From an uncultured Anaeroplasmataceae bacterium (GTDB lineage: Bacteria > Bacillota_I > Bacilli_A > Acholeplasmatales > Anaeroplasmataceae), in contig CAJTTN010000001.1 of NCBI GenBank assembly GCA_910579215.1, forward strand, positions 124,001-188,000: DNA of 64,000 nucleotides, in the 5' to 3' direction. A program made the position numbers and the translations under genes. The notes beneath the pieces were generated by a model that saw nothing but the letters and a program-made list of their open reading frames with translations, made no database searches and had not been told where the DNA came from. Below, piece by piece: positions 1 through 8,019 of this stretch. Numbering within the stretch: the first letter of the stretch is position 1; every line of letters starts with the position of its first letter.

Positions 1-869
1 TAGACCCTTTATGCGCTGCTATTGGGAATTTTGATGGCTTACATTTGGGACATCAAAAATTAATTGCTGAATGTAAGCGTCATAATTACAAGTCAGCAGT
101 TTTAACCTTTTATCCACATCCCTATGTCTATCTTAAAAAAATACCAAAGTATAAGCTTATTACTCCTATCGAGCATAAATCAGACATCTTAGCTAAAATG
201 GGGATAGATTATTTACTTATTATAGAATTTAATGAAGCTGTCGCAAAGCTTTCTAAAGAAGCTTTTATAGATTGGCTGAAGAAGCTAAATATACGAGCTT
301 GTGTATGTGGATATGATTTTTCCTTTGGTAGACAAACTGAGGGAACGATAAAGGATTTACAAAAGGAATTTGAGTTCTATGAGGTAAAAAAATTTATTTT
401 CGAGGATGTTAGAGTATCTTCAACGTATATTCGTGAGCTTTTAACTTTAGGAGAGATTACTAAGGTAAATCGACTATTAGGTAGAGTCTATTCTGTTCGA
501 GGAAGAGTAAAGTATGGCACTCAAAATGGTCGTCTAATAGGCTTTCCTACGGCTAATGTTGAGTATAATAATTATTTTATACCAGCCAATGGAGTTTATT
601 TTGTAACTGTACAATTAGATTATAAATTTTATTTTGGAATGTGTAATATAGGGAATAGCCCCACTTTTAATTTTACACCTACTACGCGATTAGAGGTCAA
701 TATTTTTGGGCTTGATGCTGATATTTATGGGATGCAAATAGAGGTATTTTTTTATCAAAAAATAAGAGACGAACTGGCTTATTCTTCAAAAGACGCTTTG
801 GTAGAGCAATTAATAAAGGATAGAAAAAAATGCTATTTGCTATCGGAAGCATTTAATTTTACAAAATAG
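1..869 (+). CDS. ribF: Bifunctional riboflavin kinase/FAD synthetase, 5' end cut by the window
   Basis: Converts riboflavin to FMN and then FAD in the cytoplasm. The frame is open from base 3 with no start codon inside the window, so roughly the first 15-25 residues are missing. The first visible residues carry the nucleotidyltransferase GNFDG and HxGH motif (HLGH at 42-53). The C-terminal half has the flavokinase signature (GFPTAN, then PANGVY, around 540-600). About 288 residues are visible against a usual length near 310. It is followed by rpsO, a common Firmicute neighbour. Assignment is firm; only the start is unknown. Confidence 0.95.
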   Translation, partial: DPLCAAIGNFDGLHLGHQKLIAECKRHNYKSAVLTFYPHPYVYLKKIPKYKLITPIEHKSDILAKMGIDYLLIIEFNEAVAKLSKEAFIDWLKKLNIRACVCGYDFSFGRQTEGTIKDLQKEFEFYEVKKFIFEDVRVSSTYIRELLTLGEITKVNRLLGRVYSVRGRVKYGTQNGRLIGFPTANVEYNNYFIPANGVYFVTVQLDYKFYFGMCNIGNSPTFNFTPTTRLEVNIFGLDADIYGMQIEVFFYQKIRDELAYSSKDALVEQLIKDRKKCYLLSEAFNFTK

Positions 870-871
870 TA

Positions 872-899
872 TTGAAAATAAGAAAATTTATGATATAAT
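872..899 (+). promoter_or_regulatory. Sigma-A-type promoter for rpsO
   Basis: TTGAAA at 872-877 and TATAAT at 894-899 are separated by 16 bp. They lie just after the ribF stop and about 85 bp before rpsO, leaving a leader that could house S15 autoregulation, though no specific fold is evident. Confidence 0.7.
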
Positions 900-982
900 T
901 ATTAAGGTCGATTTCTTTGTATATGGAATGCCTCTATTCCTATACTAGGATTATCGCGTATATTCAAAAAGGAGGAAAAACT

Positions 983-1249
983 ATGTTGACTAAGGAAAGA
1001 AAAGCAGAATTAGTAAAAACCTATGGTAAAAATGAAAAAGATACAGGTTCTACTGAGGTGCAAATTGCAATTTTAACTGAAGAAATTAATTTATTAAACG
1101 TTCACTTTGAAAAGCATATTCATGATTTTCATTCTAAGCGTGGATTAATGTGTAAAATTGGTCAAAGAAGAGCTCTTTTAGACTACCTTAAAGAAAAGAA
1201 TTTAAAAGGGTATGAAGAGTTAATTAAGAAGCTAGGATTACGTCGTTAA
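983..1249 (+). CDS. rpsO: 30S ribosomal protein S15
   Basis: A primary 16S rRNA-binding protein of the small-subunit platform. The 88-residue product matches the family length (about 89) and has the typical sequence, including GSTEVQIA near the start and GLRR-like basic ends. The start is ATG 983, because GGAGG at 971-975 sits 7 bases upstream; longer in-frame extensions up to 917 have no ribosome binding site and do not resemble S15. It lies between ribF and pnp, as in many Firmicutes, and ends at its own terminator. Confidence 0.97.
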   Translation: MLTKERKAELVKTYGKNEKDTGSTEVQIAILTEEINLLNVHFEKHIHDFHSKRGLMCKIGQRRALLDYLKEKNLKGYEELIKKLGLRR

Positions 1250-1256
1250 TTTTATT

Positions 1257-1282
1257 GGACTGTTATACAGTCCTTTTCTTTT
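1257..1282 (+). terminator. Intrinsic terminator after rpsO
   Basis: A 6-bp stem GGACTG/CAGTCC with a 5-base loop is followed by TTTTCTTTT. Confidence 0.85.
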
Positions 1283-1343
1283 ATTACAAAGTTTAATTAA
1301 CAAATATTTTTATGAGATAAATGGTTTATTTTATAGTAATTTA

Positions 1344-1352
1344 TGTTATAAT
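1344..1352 (+). promoter_or_regulatory. Extended -10 promoter for pnp
   Basis: TGTTATAAT forms an extended -10 element (TGn plus TATAAT at 1347-1352). No good -35 box is seen at the correct distance. It lies 47 bp before the pnp start. Confidence 0.55.
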
Positions 1353-1398
1353 AAATATGTTATGAATAAAAAAAGAAAAATTTAAGGAGAATTTTTAC

Positions 1399-3567
1399 AT
1401 GAGTGAAGTAAAACGCTTCGAATACAATTGGGCTGGACGTCCATTAGTAATCGAAATAGGCGAGGTTGCAAAGCAGGCAAATGGTGCATGTCTTGTAACC
1501 TACGGAGAAAGTACGGTTTTATCAGCAGTTTGTTCCAATAATGTCGCATCAACCGCAGACTTTTTCCCTTTAATGGTATTATACCAAGAAAAATTATATG
1601 CAGCTGGAAAAATTCCAGGTGGATTTTTAAGAAGAGAAGGGAGACCTTCTGAGCATGAAACCCTAGTTTCACGTTTAATTGACCGTCCGATTCGACCTTT
1701 ATTTGCTGAGGGGTTTAGAAATGAGGTACAGGTTGTAAATACAGTTTTGTCTAGTGACCCAGATTGTTCTACTGCAATGGCTGCTATGCTAGGATCTTCC
1801 ATAGCTTTAATGATTTCTGACATTCCATTTGAGGGACCTATTGCTGGTGTTGTTGTTGGTAAAGTGGATGGAAAGCTTATTATAAATCCAACGCCTGAAG
1901 AGTTAGAAAAATCAGATATCAATTTAACTGTGGCTGGTACACATACTGCAATCAATATGGTTGAAGCAGGTGCTCGCTTTGTAAGTGAAGATGATATGTG
2001 GGAGGCTTTGAAATTTGGTCATGCTGAAATTCAAAAGCTTTGTGATTTTCAAAATGAGATTGTAAAGGCATGTGGAAAAGATAAGGTAGAAGTAGAGCTA
2101 TTTGAGGTTAATCCAGAAATTATGGCTGATGTAAAGGCTTATGCTGAAAAGCGTTTAGTAGAGGCTATCCGAATTGAGGATAAGCTAGAGCGTTATGCAG
2201 CAATTGATGCTATAAATGAAGAGACATTAGCTCATTTTGATGAAAAAGTTTTTATCAAAGAAATAGAAGGTATAAAGGTAATAGATGCAGAGGAGAAGAA
2301 GCAATATTTGCGTCACGTTCAATATACCTTAGATGAAATTTTACATACAGAGGTTCGTCGTTTAATTTCTGTAGATAAGGTTCGTCCAGATGGTCGTAAG
2401 GTAGACGAAATACGTCCACTTTCAAGTCGTGTAGATGTATTACCACGTGTTCATGGCTCAGCTTTGTTTACTAGAGGACAAACTCAGAGCTTAGGAACAG
2501 TTACTTTAGGATCTCTAATCGATAGTCAAATTATTGATGGCTTGGGTGAAGAATCTAATAAGAGATTTATGCTACATTATAACTTCCCACAATTTTCCGT
2601 TGGTGAAACAGGAAGATATGGTGCACCTGGTCGTCGTGAAATTGGTCATGGAGCTTTAGGAGAGCGAGCTTTATCTTATGTAATTCCTAGTGAAGATGAA
2701 TTTCCCTATACTATTCGTGTAGTTTCAGAAATCTTAGAATCAAATGGTTCCTCCTCTCAAGCGACAATTTGCTCAGGTACCTTGGCGTTAATGGCTGCAG
2801 GTGTACCTATTAAGGCTCCTGTGGCTGGTATTGCTATGGGCTTAATTACTTATGGTGAGGATTACACAATTTTAACTGATATTCAAGGTCTAGAGGATCA
2901 TTTAGGAGATATGGATTTTAAGGTTGCAGGTACTAGCGATGGAATTACAGCCTTACAAATGGATATTAAAATCAAAGGAATAACATATGAAATATTAAAA
3001 GAAGCATTATACCAGGCTAAGCAGGGACGTTTAGAAATTTTAGAGCATATGAATTCAACAATTTCTGAGGTTCGTCCTGAATTGTCTAAATATGCTCCAA
3101 AGGTGGTTACAGCTAAAATTAACCCTGATAAGATTAAGGATGTTATTGGAGCTGGTGGCAAGACAATTAATGCTACTATTGAGCGCTTTGACAATGTTAA
3201 AATTGATTTGGAGCAGGATGGAAGATTATTTGTAATGCATGAAAATATGGAAACTGCTAAGGCTTGTTTACAATATGTTTTAGATTCTATAAGGGAAGCA
3301 GAAGTAGGAGCAATCTATACAGGACGTGTTACAAGAATTGAAAAGTATGGTGTATTTGTTGAATTATGGGAAGGTGCTGAAGGCTTATGCCATATTTCTA
3401 AATTGGCTTTAGAAAGAGTAGAAAAGCCTGAGGATGTTGTTTCTTTAAATGATGAAATCATTGTGAAATGTATTGCAGTTAATGAAAAAGGACAAATTGA
3501 TCTTTCTCGTAAGGATGCATTAAAAGATGCTCAAAGAAGAAACGAGAATAAAAAGCAATCAGAATAG
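1399..3567 (+). CDS. pnp: Polyribonucleotide nucleotidyltransferase (PNPase)
   Basis: A phosphorolytic 3'-5' exoribonuclease of RNA turnover that works as a trimer. The 722 residues hold two RNase PH domains (about 10-140 and 330-550), a KH domain with the GAGGKT loop near residue 582, and a C-terminal S1 domain starting near residue 637 (GAIYTGRV...YGVFVEL). The start at ATG 1399 has AAGGAGA at 1384-1390. It stands between its own promoter and terminator, downstream of rpsO as in Bacillus. Confidence 0.97.
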   Translation: MSEVKRFEYNWAGRPLVIEIGEVAKQANGACLVTYGESTVLSAVCSNNVASTADFFPLMVLYQEKLYAAGKIPGGFLRREGRPSEHETLVSRLIDRPIRPLFAEGFRNEVQVVNTVLSSDPDCSTAMAAMLGSSIALMISDIPFEGPIAGVVVGKVDGKLIINPTPEELEKSDINLTVAGTHTAINMVEAGARFVSEDDMWEALKFGHAEIQKLCDFQNEIVKACGKDKVEVELFEVNPEIMADVKAYAEKRLVEAIRIEDKLERYAAIDAINEETLAHFDEKVFIKEIEGIKVIDAEEKKQYLRHVQYTLDEILHTEVRRLISVDKVRPDGRKVDEIRPLSSRVDVLPRVHGSALFTRGQTQSLGTVTLGSLIDSQIIDGLGEESNKRFMLHYNFPQFSVGETGRYGAPGRREIGHGALGERALSYVIPSEDEFPYTIRVVSEILESNGSSSQATICSGTLALMAAGVPIKAPVAGIAMGLITYGEDYTILTDIQGLEDHLGDMDFKVAGTSDGITALQMDIKIKGITYEILKEALYQAKQGRLEILEHMNSTISEVRPELSKYAPKVVTAKINPDKIKDVIGAGGKTINATIERFDNVKIDLEQDGRLFVMHENMETAKACLQYVLDSIREAEVGAIYTGRVTRIEKYGVFVELWEGAEGLCHISKLALERVEKPEDVVSLNDEIIVKCIAVNEKGQIDLSRKDALKDAQRRNENKKQSE

Positions 3568-3573
3568 AGGAAT

Positions 3574-3608
3574 AAGATTCTAGTTTAGGCTAGAATCTTT
3601 TTGTTCTT
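3574..3608 (+). terminator. Intrinsic terminator after pnp
   Basis: A 10-bp perfect stem AAGATTCTAG/CTAGAATCTT with a 6-base loop, followed by a T-rich tract. Confidence 0.85.
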
Positions 3609-3616
3609 TTCTTTAC

Positions 3617-3644
3617 TTGCAAATTTTCTAAAAGATGCTATAAT
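3617..3644 (+). promoter_or_regulatory. Promoter of the RNase P RNA gene
   Basis: TTGCAA at 3617-3622 and TATAAT at 3639-3644 are spaced by 16 bp, with an extended TGC before the -10. The predicted RNA 5' end is about 7 bases downstream, where the P1 stem begins. Confidence 0.8.
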
Positions 3645-3650
3645 TATAGC

Positions 3651-3987
3651 GGTAGTTGGGTAGCTGAGCCGTAATGGTTAGGAAAGTCCATGCTAGCACA
3701 ATCTGAGATGATTGTAGTGTTTGTGCTTAGTGAAAAAATAAGCTAAGGCATAGAAATATGACGGCAGAAGAAGCCTAAGTCTCTTTGAGATAGGGTGTAT
3801 TCTTTAACGTGCCACAGAGACGAGTTCTATAGAAATGTAGAAATGAAACGTTGGTAAACCCCACAAGCTAGAAACCCAAATTATGGTAGGGGAGCTCTAT
3901 AAATCGAAATGAAGAAATATAGGGGCAATATGCAGATAAATAGTTACCACCTGAATAAGGTACAGAACATGGCTTATAGACTACTAA
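3651..3987 (+). ncRNA. rnpB: RNase P RNA, catalytic subunit of tRNA 5' processing
   Basis: Conserved RNase P core elements occur in the right order: GGAAAGTCCATGC near 3680-3693, GACGGCAG near 3760, GTGCCACAGAGACGAG near 3810-3825, GGTAAACCCCAC near 3852, and ACAGAACATGGCTTA near 3962-3976. The ends pair as P1 (GTAGT near 3652 with ACTAC near 3980). There is no coding frame across this region. The length of about 337 nt is normal. Exact ends are estimated from the promoter and terminator. Confidence 0.95.
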
Positions 3988-4013
3988 AAAAGAGGAAATT
4001 TCCTCTTTTTTTC
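3986..4013 (+). terminator. Intrinsic terminator of rnpB
   Basis: AAAGAGGAAA/TTTCCTCTTT stem-loop followed directly by a T run. Confidence 0.85.
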
Positions 4014-4044
4014 TTTTATACTTTTCAAAAAATGGGATTTAGAG

Positions 4045-4050
4045 TATAAT
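4045..4050 (+). promoter_or_regulatory. -10 element for the metallophosphoesterase gene
   Basis: TATAAT at 4045-4050 with a weak TTTTCA 17 bp upstream, 26 bp before the gene start. Confidence 0.45.
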
Positions 4051-4075
4051 AATTTAAGGATGTGAGGTATGAAAT

Positions 4076-6109
4076 ATGAAGGTAAAAGAACTTGTAGATT
4101 ATTTATTTAAAAATATTGCATATTCTAATACTTTTCAAGAAATTAGAAACAATATACTCAAGGCTTTAACTGAGGAATATGAGAAAAAGATTACTATTTA
4201 TCATAATGAGCTCATTGCCTACTCACATTTAATTCAGGAATATTCCACACTTCAAAATGCTGGTTTGCTTGCAGGATACACTATGGAAGAAATAGAATCA
4301 TGGAAGCATACAGAGGATATAATAGATGAAAAGCTATTTAAAAAAAAGCATAGAATATCTAGAATTCATATTCTGTCCTTTAGCTTTTTAACGACTTTAT
4401 TTTTAGTATATTTTATATTGATGTGTTGTTTTAGAAAAGTAATATATTTGTTACCATTAGGAATTTTTCTTCCTTACCCTATATGCTTTATCATTAAATT
4501 TAAAAGCTGGGTAATTCGAGGGAAAAATTTTACGTATGCAGTTTGCAATACTTTAGAACATGCTTCTTCAAGATATTTTAAAAAAACAATTAACTCTTTA
4601 ATTTTAGGTATTTATGCACTGGCTATAGGAGTTTGTTTAATTTTTCTTACGAATTTCCGTGGGGAAGAGATTTTAAGCCAATTTTTAACGAGCTTAACGG
4701 TTATCGAAATCTTTTTATTCTGTATCATTAAAAATGTATGTTATAATATTTATTATCATTTTTTAATGGAAAATCCTTTAGAAAAAGGGTTTAAAAAGCA
4801 TGTAATTTATCTTATAGGTATAGCAATAGGATATTGGTTGGTGGCAGGAAGTGTGATATGCTTGATTGGTGGAGATATAGGTATCATTCTTGCAATCCTA
4901 TTTTCCGTTCTTTATTTTATATTAGCCTTGGTTTATATTTTAAAGTTCAGAGGAGAAATTACAATAGTTAATCTCAGATTTAATAAACTACGTATTGTGA
5001 GTATAGGAACCATTTTATTAGTATCTATATTGTATATGACCATGCGTTTAGATTCTTGGCTTATACAGCCCTATATTAACCAAATTCCTGCAGTTGAAAC
5101 ATCTTCTAAAAGTATTACTTATGAAGAACAAACAGGTATTTATACCATTTTAGCAACAGAAGAAGACTTCAAAATACTTCAATTAACTGATATTCATTTG
5201 GGTGGTAGTAATTTCTCTTATCGCAAAGATAAGCTTGCTTTATCTGCTGTTTACAAATTGATAGAGTATACAAAACCAGATTTAGTAATTGTTACAGGAG
5301 ATTTGGTATTTCCTTTAGGAATCATGTCCTTTTCCTTTAATAATAGTGCTCCAATTATGCAATTTGCCTCTTTTATGAGAAATATTAACATTCCTTGGGC
5401 TTTTACATATGGGAATCATGATACAGAATCCTTAGCTGTTTTATCAGAACAAGAAGTAGATGCTTTATTTCAAAGTCTTTCCTTTAAAAAGTCTCGGAAT
5501 TTACTTTATCCTTATATACAGCCAAATATTTATGGAAGAAATAATCAGATTATAGAAATTCGTAATAAGGAAAATAGGTTGCTTCAGGCCTTGTTTTTAC
5601 TTGATTCAAATTCCTATACGGGGAAAGGCTTCAATTCTTATGATTATATTCATGAAGATCAGGTAGCTTGGTATGAGAAAAGTATTTTAGATTTATCTAA
5701 GAAGGAAGGGAAGATGATTTCCTCCTTAGCGTTTTTCCATATGCCCTTACAGGAATATCAAGAAGCTTATACTCTCTACAAGGAGGGAAGTGATGAGGTT
5801 CTCTATCACTTTGGCAAAATAGGAGAGAAAAAGGAAACCATCTGTATTTCTAAGCATTCAAGTTCATTATTTTCTAAGGCGGTTGAGCTAGGTAGTACAA
5901 AGGCTATGTTTTGTGGTCATGATCATTTAAATACGATTTCCTTAACCTACCAAGGAATTCAACTTACCTATGGCTTAAGTATTGATTATTTGGCTTATCC
6001 AGATATAGAAGAAAAAACAGAGCAAAGAGGAGCCACGCTAATAACATTGTTTTCTGATTCTACGTTTAAGGTAGAACAGGTTCCTTTAAACACCTTAAAT
6101 CATTTATGA
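4076..6109 (+). CDS. Membrane-anchored calcineurin-like metallophosphoesterase
   Basis: The first 90 residues are soluble and helical, residues about 95-330 contain several hydrophobic membrane segments, and the C-terminal 320 residues form a calcineurin-type phosphoesterase. The metal-binding motifs are present: DIH near residue 372, GD near 407, GNHD near 445, a lone His (FFHMP) near 555, and GHDH near 613. The enzyme should hydrolyse a phosphoester; the substrate cannot be read from sequence. The start at ATG 4076 has GAGG 8 bases upstream. The gene is monocistronic, with its own promoter and terminator. The fold is secure and the biological role unknown. Confidence 0.85.
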   Translation: MKVKELVDYLFKNIAYSNTFQEIRNNILKALTEEYEKKITIYHNELIAYSHLIQEYSTLQNAGLLAGYTMEEIESWKHTEDIIDEKLFKKKHRISRIHILSFSFLTTLFLVYFILMCCFRKVIYLLPLGIFLPYPICFIIKFKSWVIRGKNFTYAVCNTLEHASSRYFKKTINSLILGIYALAIGVCLIFLTNFRGEEILSQFLTSLTVIEIFLFCIIKNVCYNIYYHFLMENPLEKGFKKHVIYLIGIAIGYWLVAGSVICLIGGDIGIILAILFSVLYFILALVYILKFRGEITIVNLRFNKLRIVSIGTILLVSILYMTMRLDSWLIQPYINQIPAVETSSKSITYEEQTGIYTILATEEDFKILQLTDIHLGGSNFSYRKDKLALSAVYKLIEYTKPDLVIVTGDLVFPLGIMSFSFNNSAPIMQFASFMRNINIPWAFTYGNHDTESLAVLSEQEVDALFQSLSFKKSRNLLYPYIQPNIYGRNNQIIEIRNKENRLLQALFLLDSNSYTGKGFNSYDYIHEDQVAWYEKSILDLSKKEGKMISSLAFFHMPLQEYQEAYTLYKEGSDEVLYHFGKIGEKKETICISKHSSSLFSKAVELGSTKAMFCGHDHLNTISLTYQGIQLTYGLSIDYLAYPDIEEKTEQRGATLITLFSDSTFKVEQVPLNTLNHL

Positions 6110-6110
6110 G

Positions 6111-6140
6111 CACGAAAATTAATTTTTCGTGTTTTTTTTC
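6111..6140 (+). terminator. Intrinsic terminator after the phosphoesterase
   Basis: CACGAAAA/TTTTCGTG stem followed by an eight-T run, directly after the stop codon. Confidence 0.85.
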
Positions 6141-6161
6141 AATTTTTTTTAAAAAAAGTAG

Positions 6162-6190
6162 TTGACATACTATACTATGCATAGTATACT
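6162..6190 (+). promoter_or_regulatory. Strong promoter with palindromic PadR operator
   Basis: TTGACA at 6162-6167 and TATACT at 6185-6190 have an ideal 17-bp spacer. A perfect 18-bp palindrome (6171-6188, half site TATACTATG) fills the spacer and enters the -10, so a bound repressor would block polymerase. The first downstream gene encodes a PadR regulator, and PadR proteins usually control their own operons. Confidence 0.8.
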
Positions 6191-6228
6191 ATAGATGAAA
6201 AATATTTTTGCATATTTTTTTAGACTTT

Positions 6229-6249
6229 ATACTATGCAATACATAGTAT
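6229..6249 (+). promoter_or_regulatory. Second PadR-type operator in the leader
   Basis: The inverted repeat ATACTATG (6229-6236) / CATAGTAT (6242-6249) has the same half site as the promoter palindrome, with a 5-bp centre. It lies just before the PadR ribosome binding site (AAGGAG at 6251-6256). Confidence 0.7.
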
Positions 6250-6263
6250 TAAGGAGTGATGAG

Positions 6264-6575
6264 ATGAATGTTCAAATAAAAAAAGGAATCGTAGAAGTGT
6301 GTGTTCTTGCAAGCTTACGAAGAGAGCCCTCCTACGGATATAAAATAATTAACGATATTTCGGAGCTTATTGAAATATCAGAGTCGACACTCTATCCCAT
6401 TTTAAGAAGATTAGAGGCACAGGATATGCTTAGAACCTTTTCTAAAGATTTTAATGGAAGAGTAAGGAAATATTATGAAATCACTCGTTTGGGAGAAAAG
6501 CGTATCCGAGATTTCACTGATGAATGGAAGGATATGGAGCGCGTTTATGATTTTATAAGAAGAAGGGACAGGTAA
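6264..6575 (+). CDS. PadR-family transcriptional repressor
   Basis: A 103-residue winged-helix regulator typical of the short PadR subfamily: N-terminal helix, then GYKIINDISE and STLYPILRRLE (recognition helix), a wing ending GRVRKYYEITRLG, and a C-terminal dimerisation helix. The start is ATG 6264 with AAGGAG 8 bases upstream; an in-frame extension to 6195 crosses the promoter region and is not credible. It leads an operon with DUF1700 and DUF4097 genes, a standard partnership. Two matching palindromes upstream indicate autoregulation. Confidence 0.9.
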   Translation: MNVQIKKGIVEVCVLASLRREPSYGYKIINDISELIEISESTLYPILRRLEAQDMLRTFSKDFNGRVRKYYEITRLGEKRIRDFTDEWKDMERVYDFIRRRDR

Positions 6576-6577
6576 AA

Positions 6578-7162
6578 ATGAGAAAAAGAGAATTTTTAAG
6601 AAGACTTGGTCAAGAGCTTTCTCATCTTGATAGAGATGAAAGAAATGATATATTAGATTATTATGATGAGCTAATTGAGGATAGGATAGAAAAAACAGGA
6701 AATAGCGAATCGGATGTAATTTATGATTTGGGTGAGATTGAGGATATTGCACGAAGAGTGGATCCAACTCATCGTAGAAAATTTAAATATGAGGAGGAAG
6801 AGGAATTGCCTCGAAAAAAATCAAGAAGAAGAAGGTCTTCAAAATCAGTTGTAGGTATTATTCTTTCCATTTGCTTAATTCCACTTTGGATAGTAATCTT
6901 TGTAACTCTATTTGCAGCTATTGTCACAATCCTATGTGCTGGAGTAGGCTCCTTTGCAGGTGGTGTTATTTGTATTTGGCACGGTTGTACCTTATTTACA
7001 AGTGCTTGGGCGCAGGGCCTTTTTAGAATAGGCATTGGCATCATCGTTTTAGGTATTGTTTGCATTATAGCTCCAATATTATTAAAGTTGGTTCATATCA
7101 TAGGGAAAATATTTATTTCCTTTATTCGATGGTTATTTGGTGGAAGGAGAAGATATGCATGA
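6578..7162 (+). CDS. DUF1700/HAAS-domain membrane protein
   Basis: The 194-residue product starts with the HAAS-type helical domain (FLRRLGQEL...ILDYYDELIEDR, about residues 4-35), then a basic linker (KKSRRRRSSK near residue 80), then hydrophobic segments (about 90-185) forming several membrane helices. It is the usual middle gene of PadR-DUF1700-DUF4097 operons, thought to form a membrane complex answering envelope stress. The start is 2 bases after padR, and the stop overlaps the next start by 4 bases (ATGA), so translation is coupled. Biochemical function is not established. Confidence 0.85.
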   Translation: MRKREFLRRLGQELSHLDRDERNDILDYYDELIEDRIEKTGNSESDVIYDLGEIEDIARRVDPTHRRKFKYEEEEELPRKKSRRRRSSKSVVGIILSICLIPLWIVIFVTLFAAIVTILCAGVGSFAGGVICIWHGCTLFTSAWAQGLFRIGIGIIVLGIVCIIAPILLKLVHIIGKIFISFIRWLFGGRRRYA

Positions 7163-7911
7163 AAATAGGTAGATGGATTGGACTAGGCATCTTTCTTTCA
7201 ATTGTTGGGGTTGGTATTACTGCCGTAGCAAGCACACAGGTAGATTTTAATCAAGAAATAAAAAAAGTATTTATAGATCCGACAATGGAAGAAAAAACTA
7301 TGCAATTTGAGGAAATCAAAACAATTTATTATAATGGAAATGCGGATACGATAAAAATATGTCCTTCTGAGGATAAAAACTTGTTTCAGTATTATGAGGG
7401 GAAATATGTATCTTATGATATTTCCTATGATGAGGAAGCAAAGGCTTTATCTATTAGTGAAACCTATAAACCTCATATAGGCTTTTCTTGGAAGGATACG
7501 AACATTCTCTATATTTCTTCTAATTTAGATAAGGTAGAAATTGATATGAATGCTGGTAATGTGGTAATTGAGGATATGACCATGCTAGCTTTAGATGCAG
7601 ATGTTGATTGCGGAAATTTAGTAATTAAGAATTCAAATTTTACTCACTCAACTCTTTCTACAAATGCTGGGAACATGAATATTAGAGATACTAACTTTAA
7701 TACCTTAGATGCCCAAGTGAGTACAGGAAATATGACTTTTCTTGGAGACATAATATGGTCAGGAGATATTAAAGTATATGTTGGAAATTTAACCTTACAA
7801 TTTAAAAATAAAAAGGATTTCTATATGGTTAATGGAGTTGGAGAAGGAGCTTCTAGAATTACCTATACGGTTTCCTTAGGAAATAGTAATATAACCTATG
7901 AAAGAGAATAA
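7159..7911 (+). CDS. DUF4097-family beta-strand repeat protein, membrane-anchored
   Basis: The 250-residue product has one N-terminal hydrophobic segment (residues 5-25) and a beta-solenoid-like body with repeating motifs such as DVDCGNLVIKNS, STNAGNMNIRDT and QVSTGNMTFLG, characteristic of DUF4097 adhesin-like domains. The start is ATG 7159, overlapping the previous stop; upstream in-frame codons lie inside the DUF1700 gene. It is probably exposed outside the membrane and partners the DUF1700 protein. Operon position and family are clear; the molecular role is inferred. Confidence 0.85.
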   Translation: MKIGRWIGLGIFLSIVGVGITAVASTQVDFNQEIKKVFIDPTMEEKTMQFEEIKTIYYNGNADTIKICPSEDKNLFQYYEGKYVSYDISYDEEAKALSISETYKPHIGFSWKDTNILYISSNLDKVEIDMNAGNVVIEDMTMLALDADVDCGNLVIKNSNFTHSTLSTNAGNMNIRDTNFNTLDAQVSTGNMTFLGDIIWSGDIKVYVGNLTLQFKNKKDFYMVNGVGEGASRITYTVSLGNSNITYERE

Positions 7912-7932
7912 ATATGGGCAATAGTATTGATG

Positions 7933-7960
7933 AGCTGTAGGAGCTTTCCTACAGCTTTTT
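7933..7960 (+). terminator. Terminator of the padR operon
   Basis: A 10-bp stem AGCTGTAGGA/TCCTACAGCT with a GCTT loop and T run. Confidence 0.9.
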
Positions 7961-7964
7961 CTAC

Positions 7965-7993
7965 TTGAAAAAAAAGGATATTTTTGATAGAAT
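7965..7993 (+). promoter_or_regulatory. Promoter for lepA
   Basis: TTGAAA (7965-7970) and TAGAAT (7988-7993) with a 17-bp spacer, directly after the preceding terminator. Confidence 0.65.
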
Positions 7994-8019
7994 AGAATGG
8001 AAAAAAGGAGGTTGAAGGA

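Noticed and set aside
1382..1955. Minus-strand open frames inside pnp (1382-1672 and 1500-1955)
   Set aside because: They lie fully antisense to a certain gene, lack ribosome sites and have no recognisable domain.
6195..6263. Longer PadR start at 6195
   Set aside because: It would translate across the second operator; a strong AAGGAG site supports ATG 6264 and PadR proteins begin at MNVQIKKG-like sequence.
7060..7158. Longer DUF4097 start at 7060
   Set aside because: It overlaps the DUF1700 gene by 100 bases; ATG 7159 has a normal ATGA overlap with the upstream stop.
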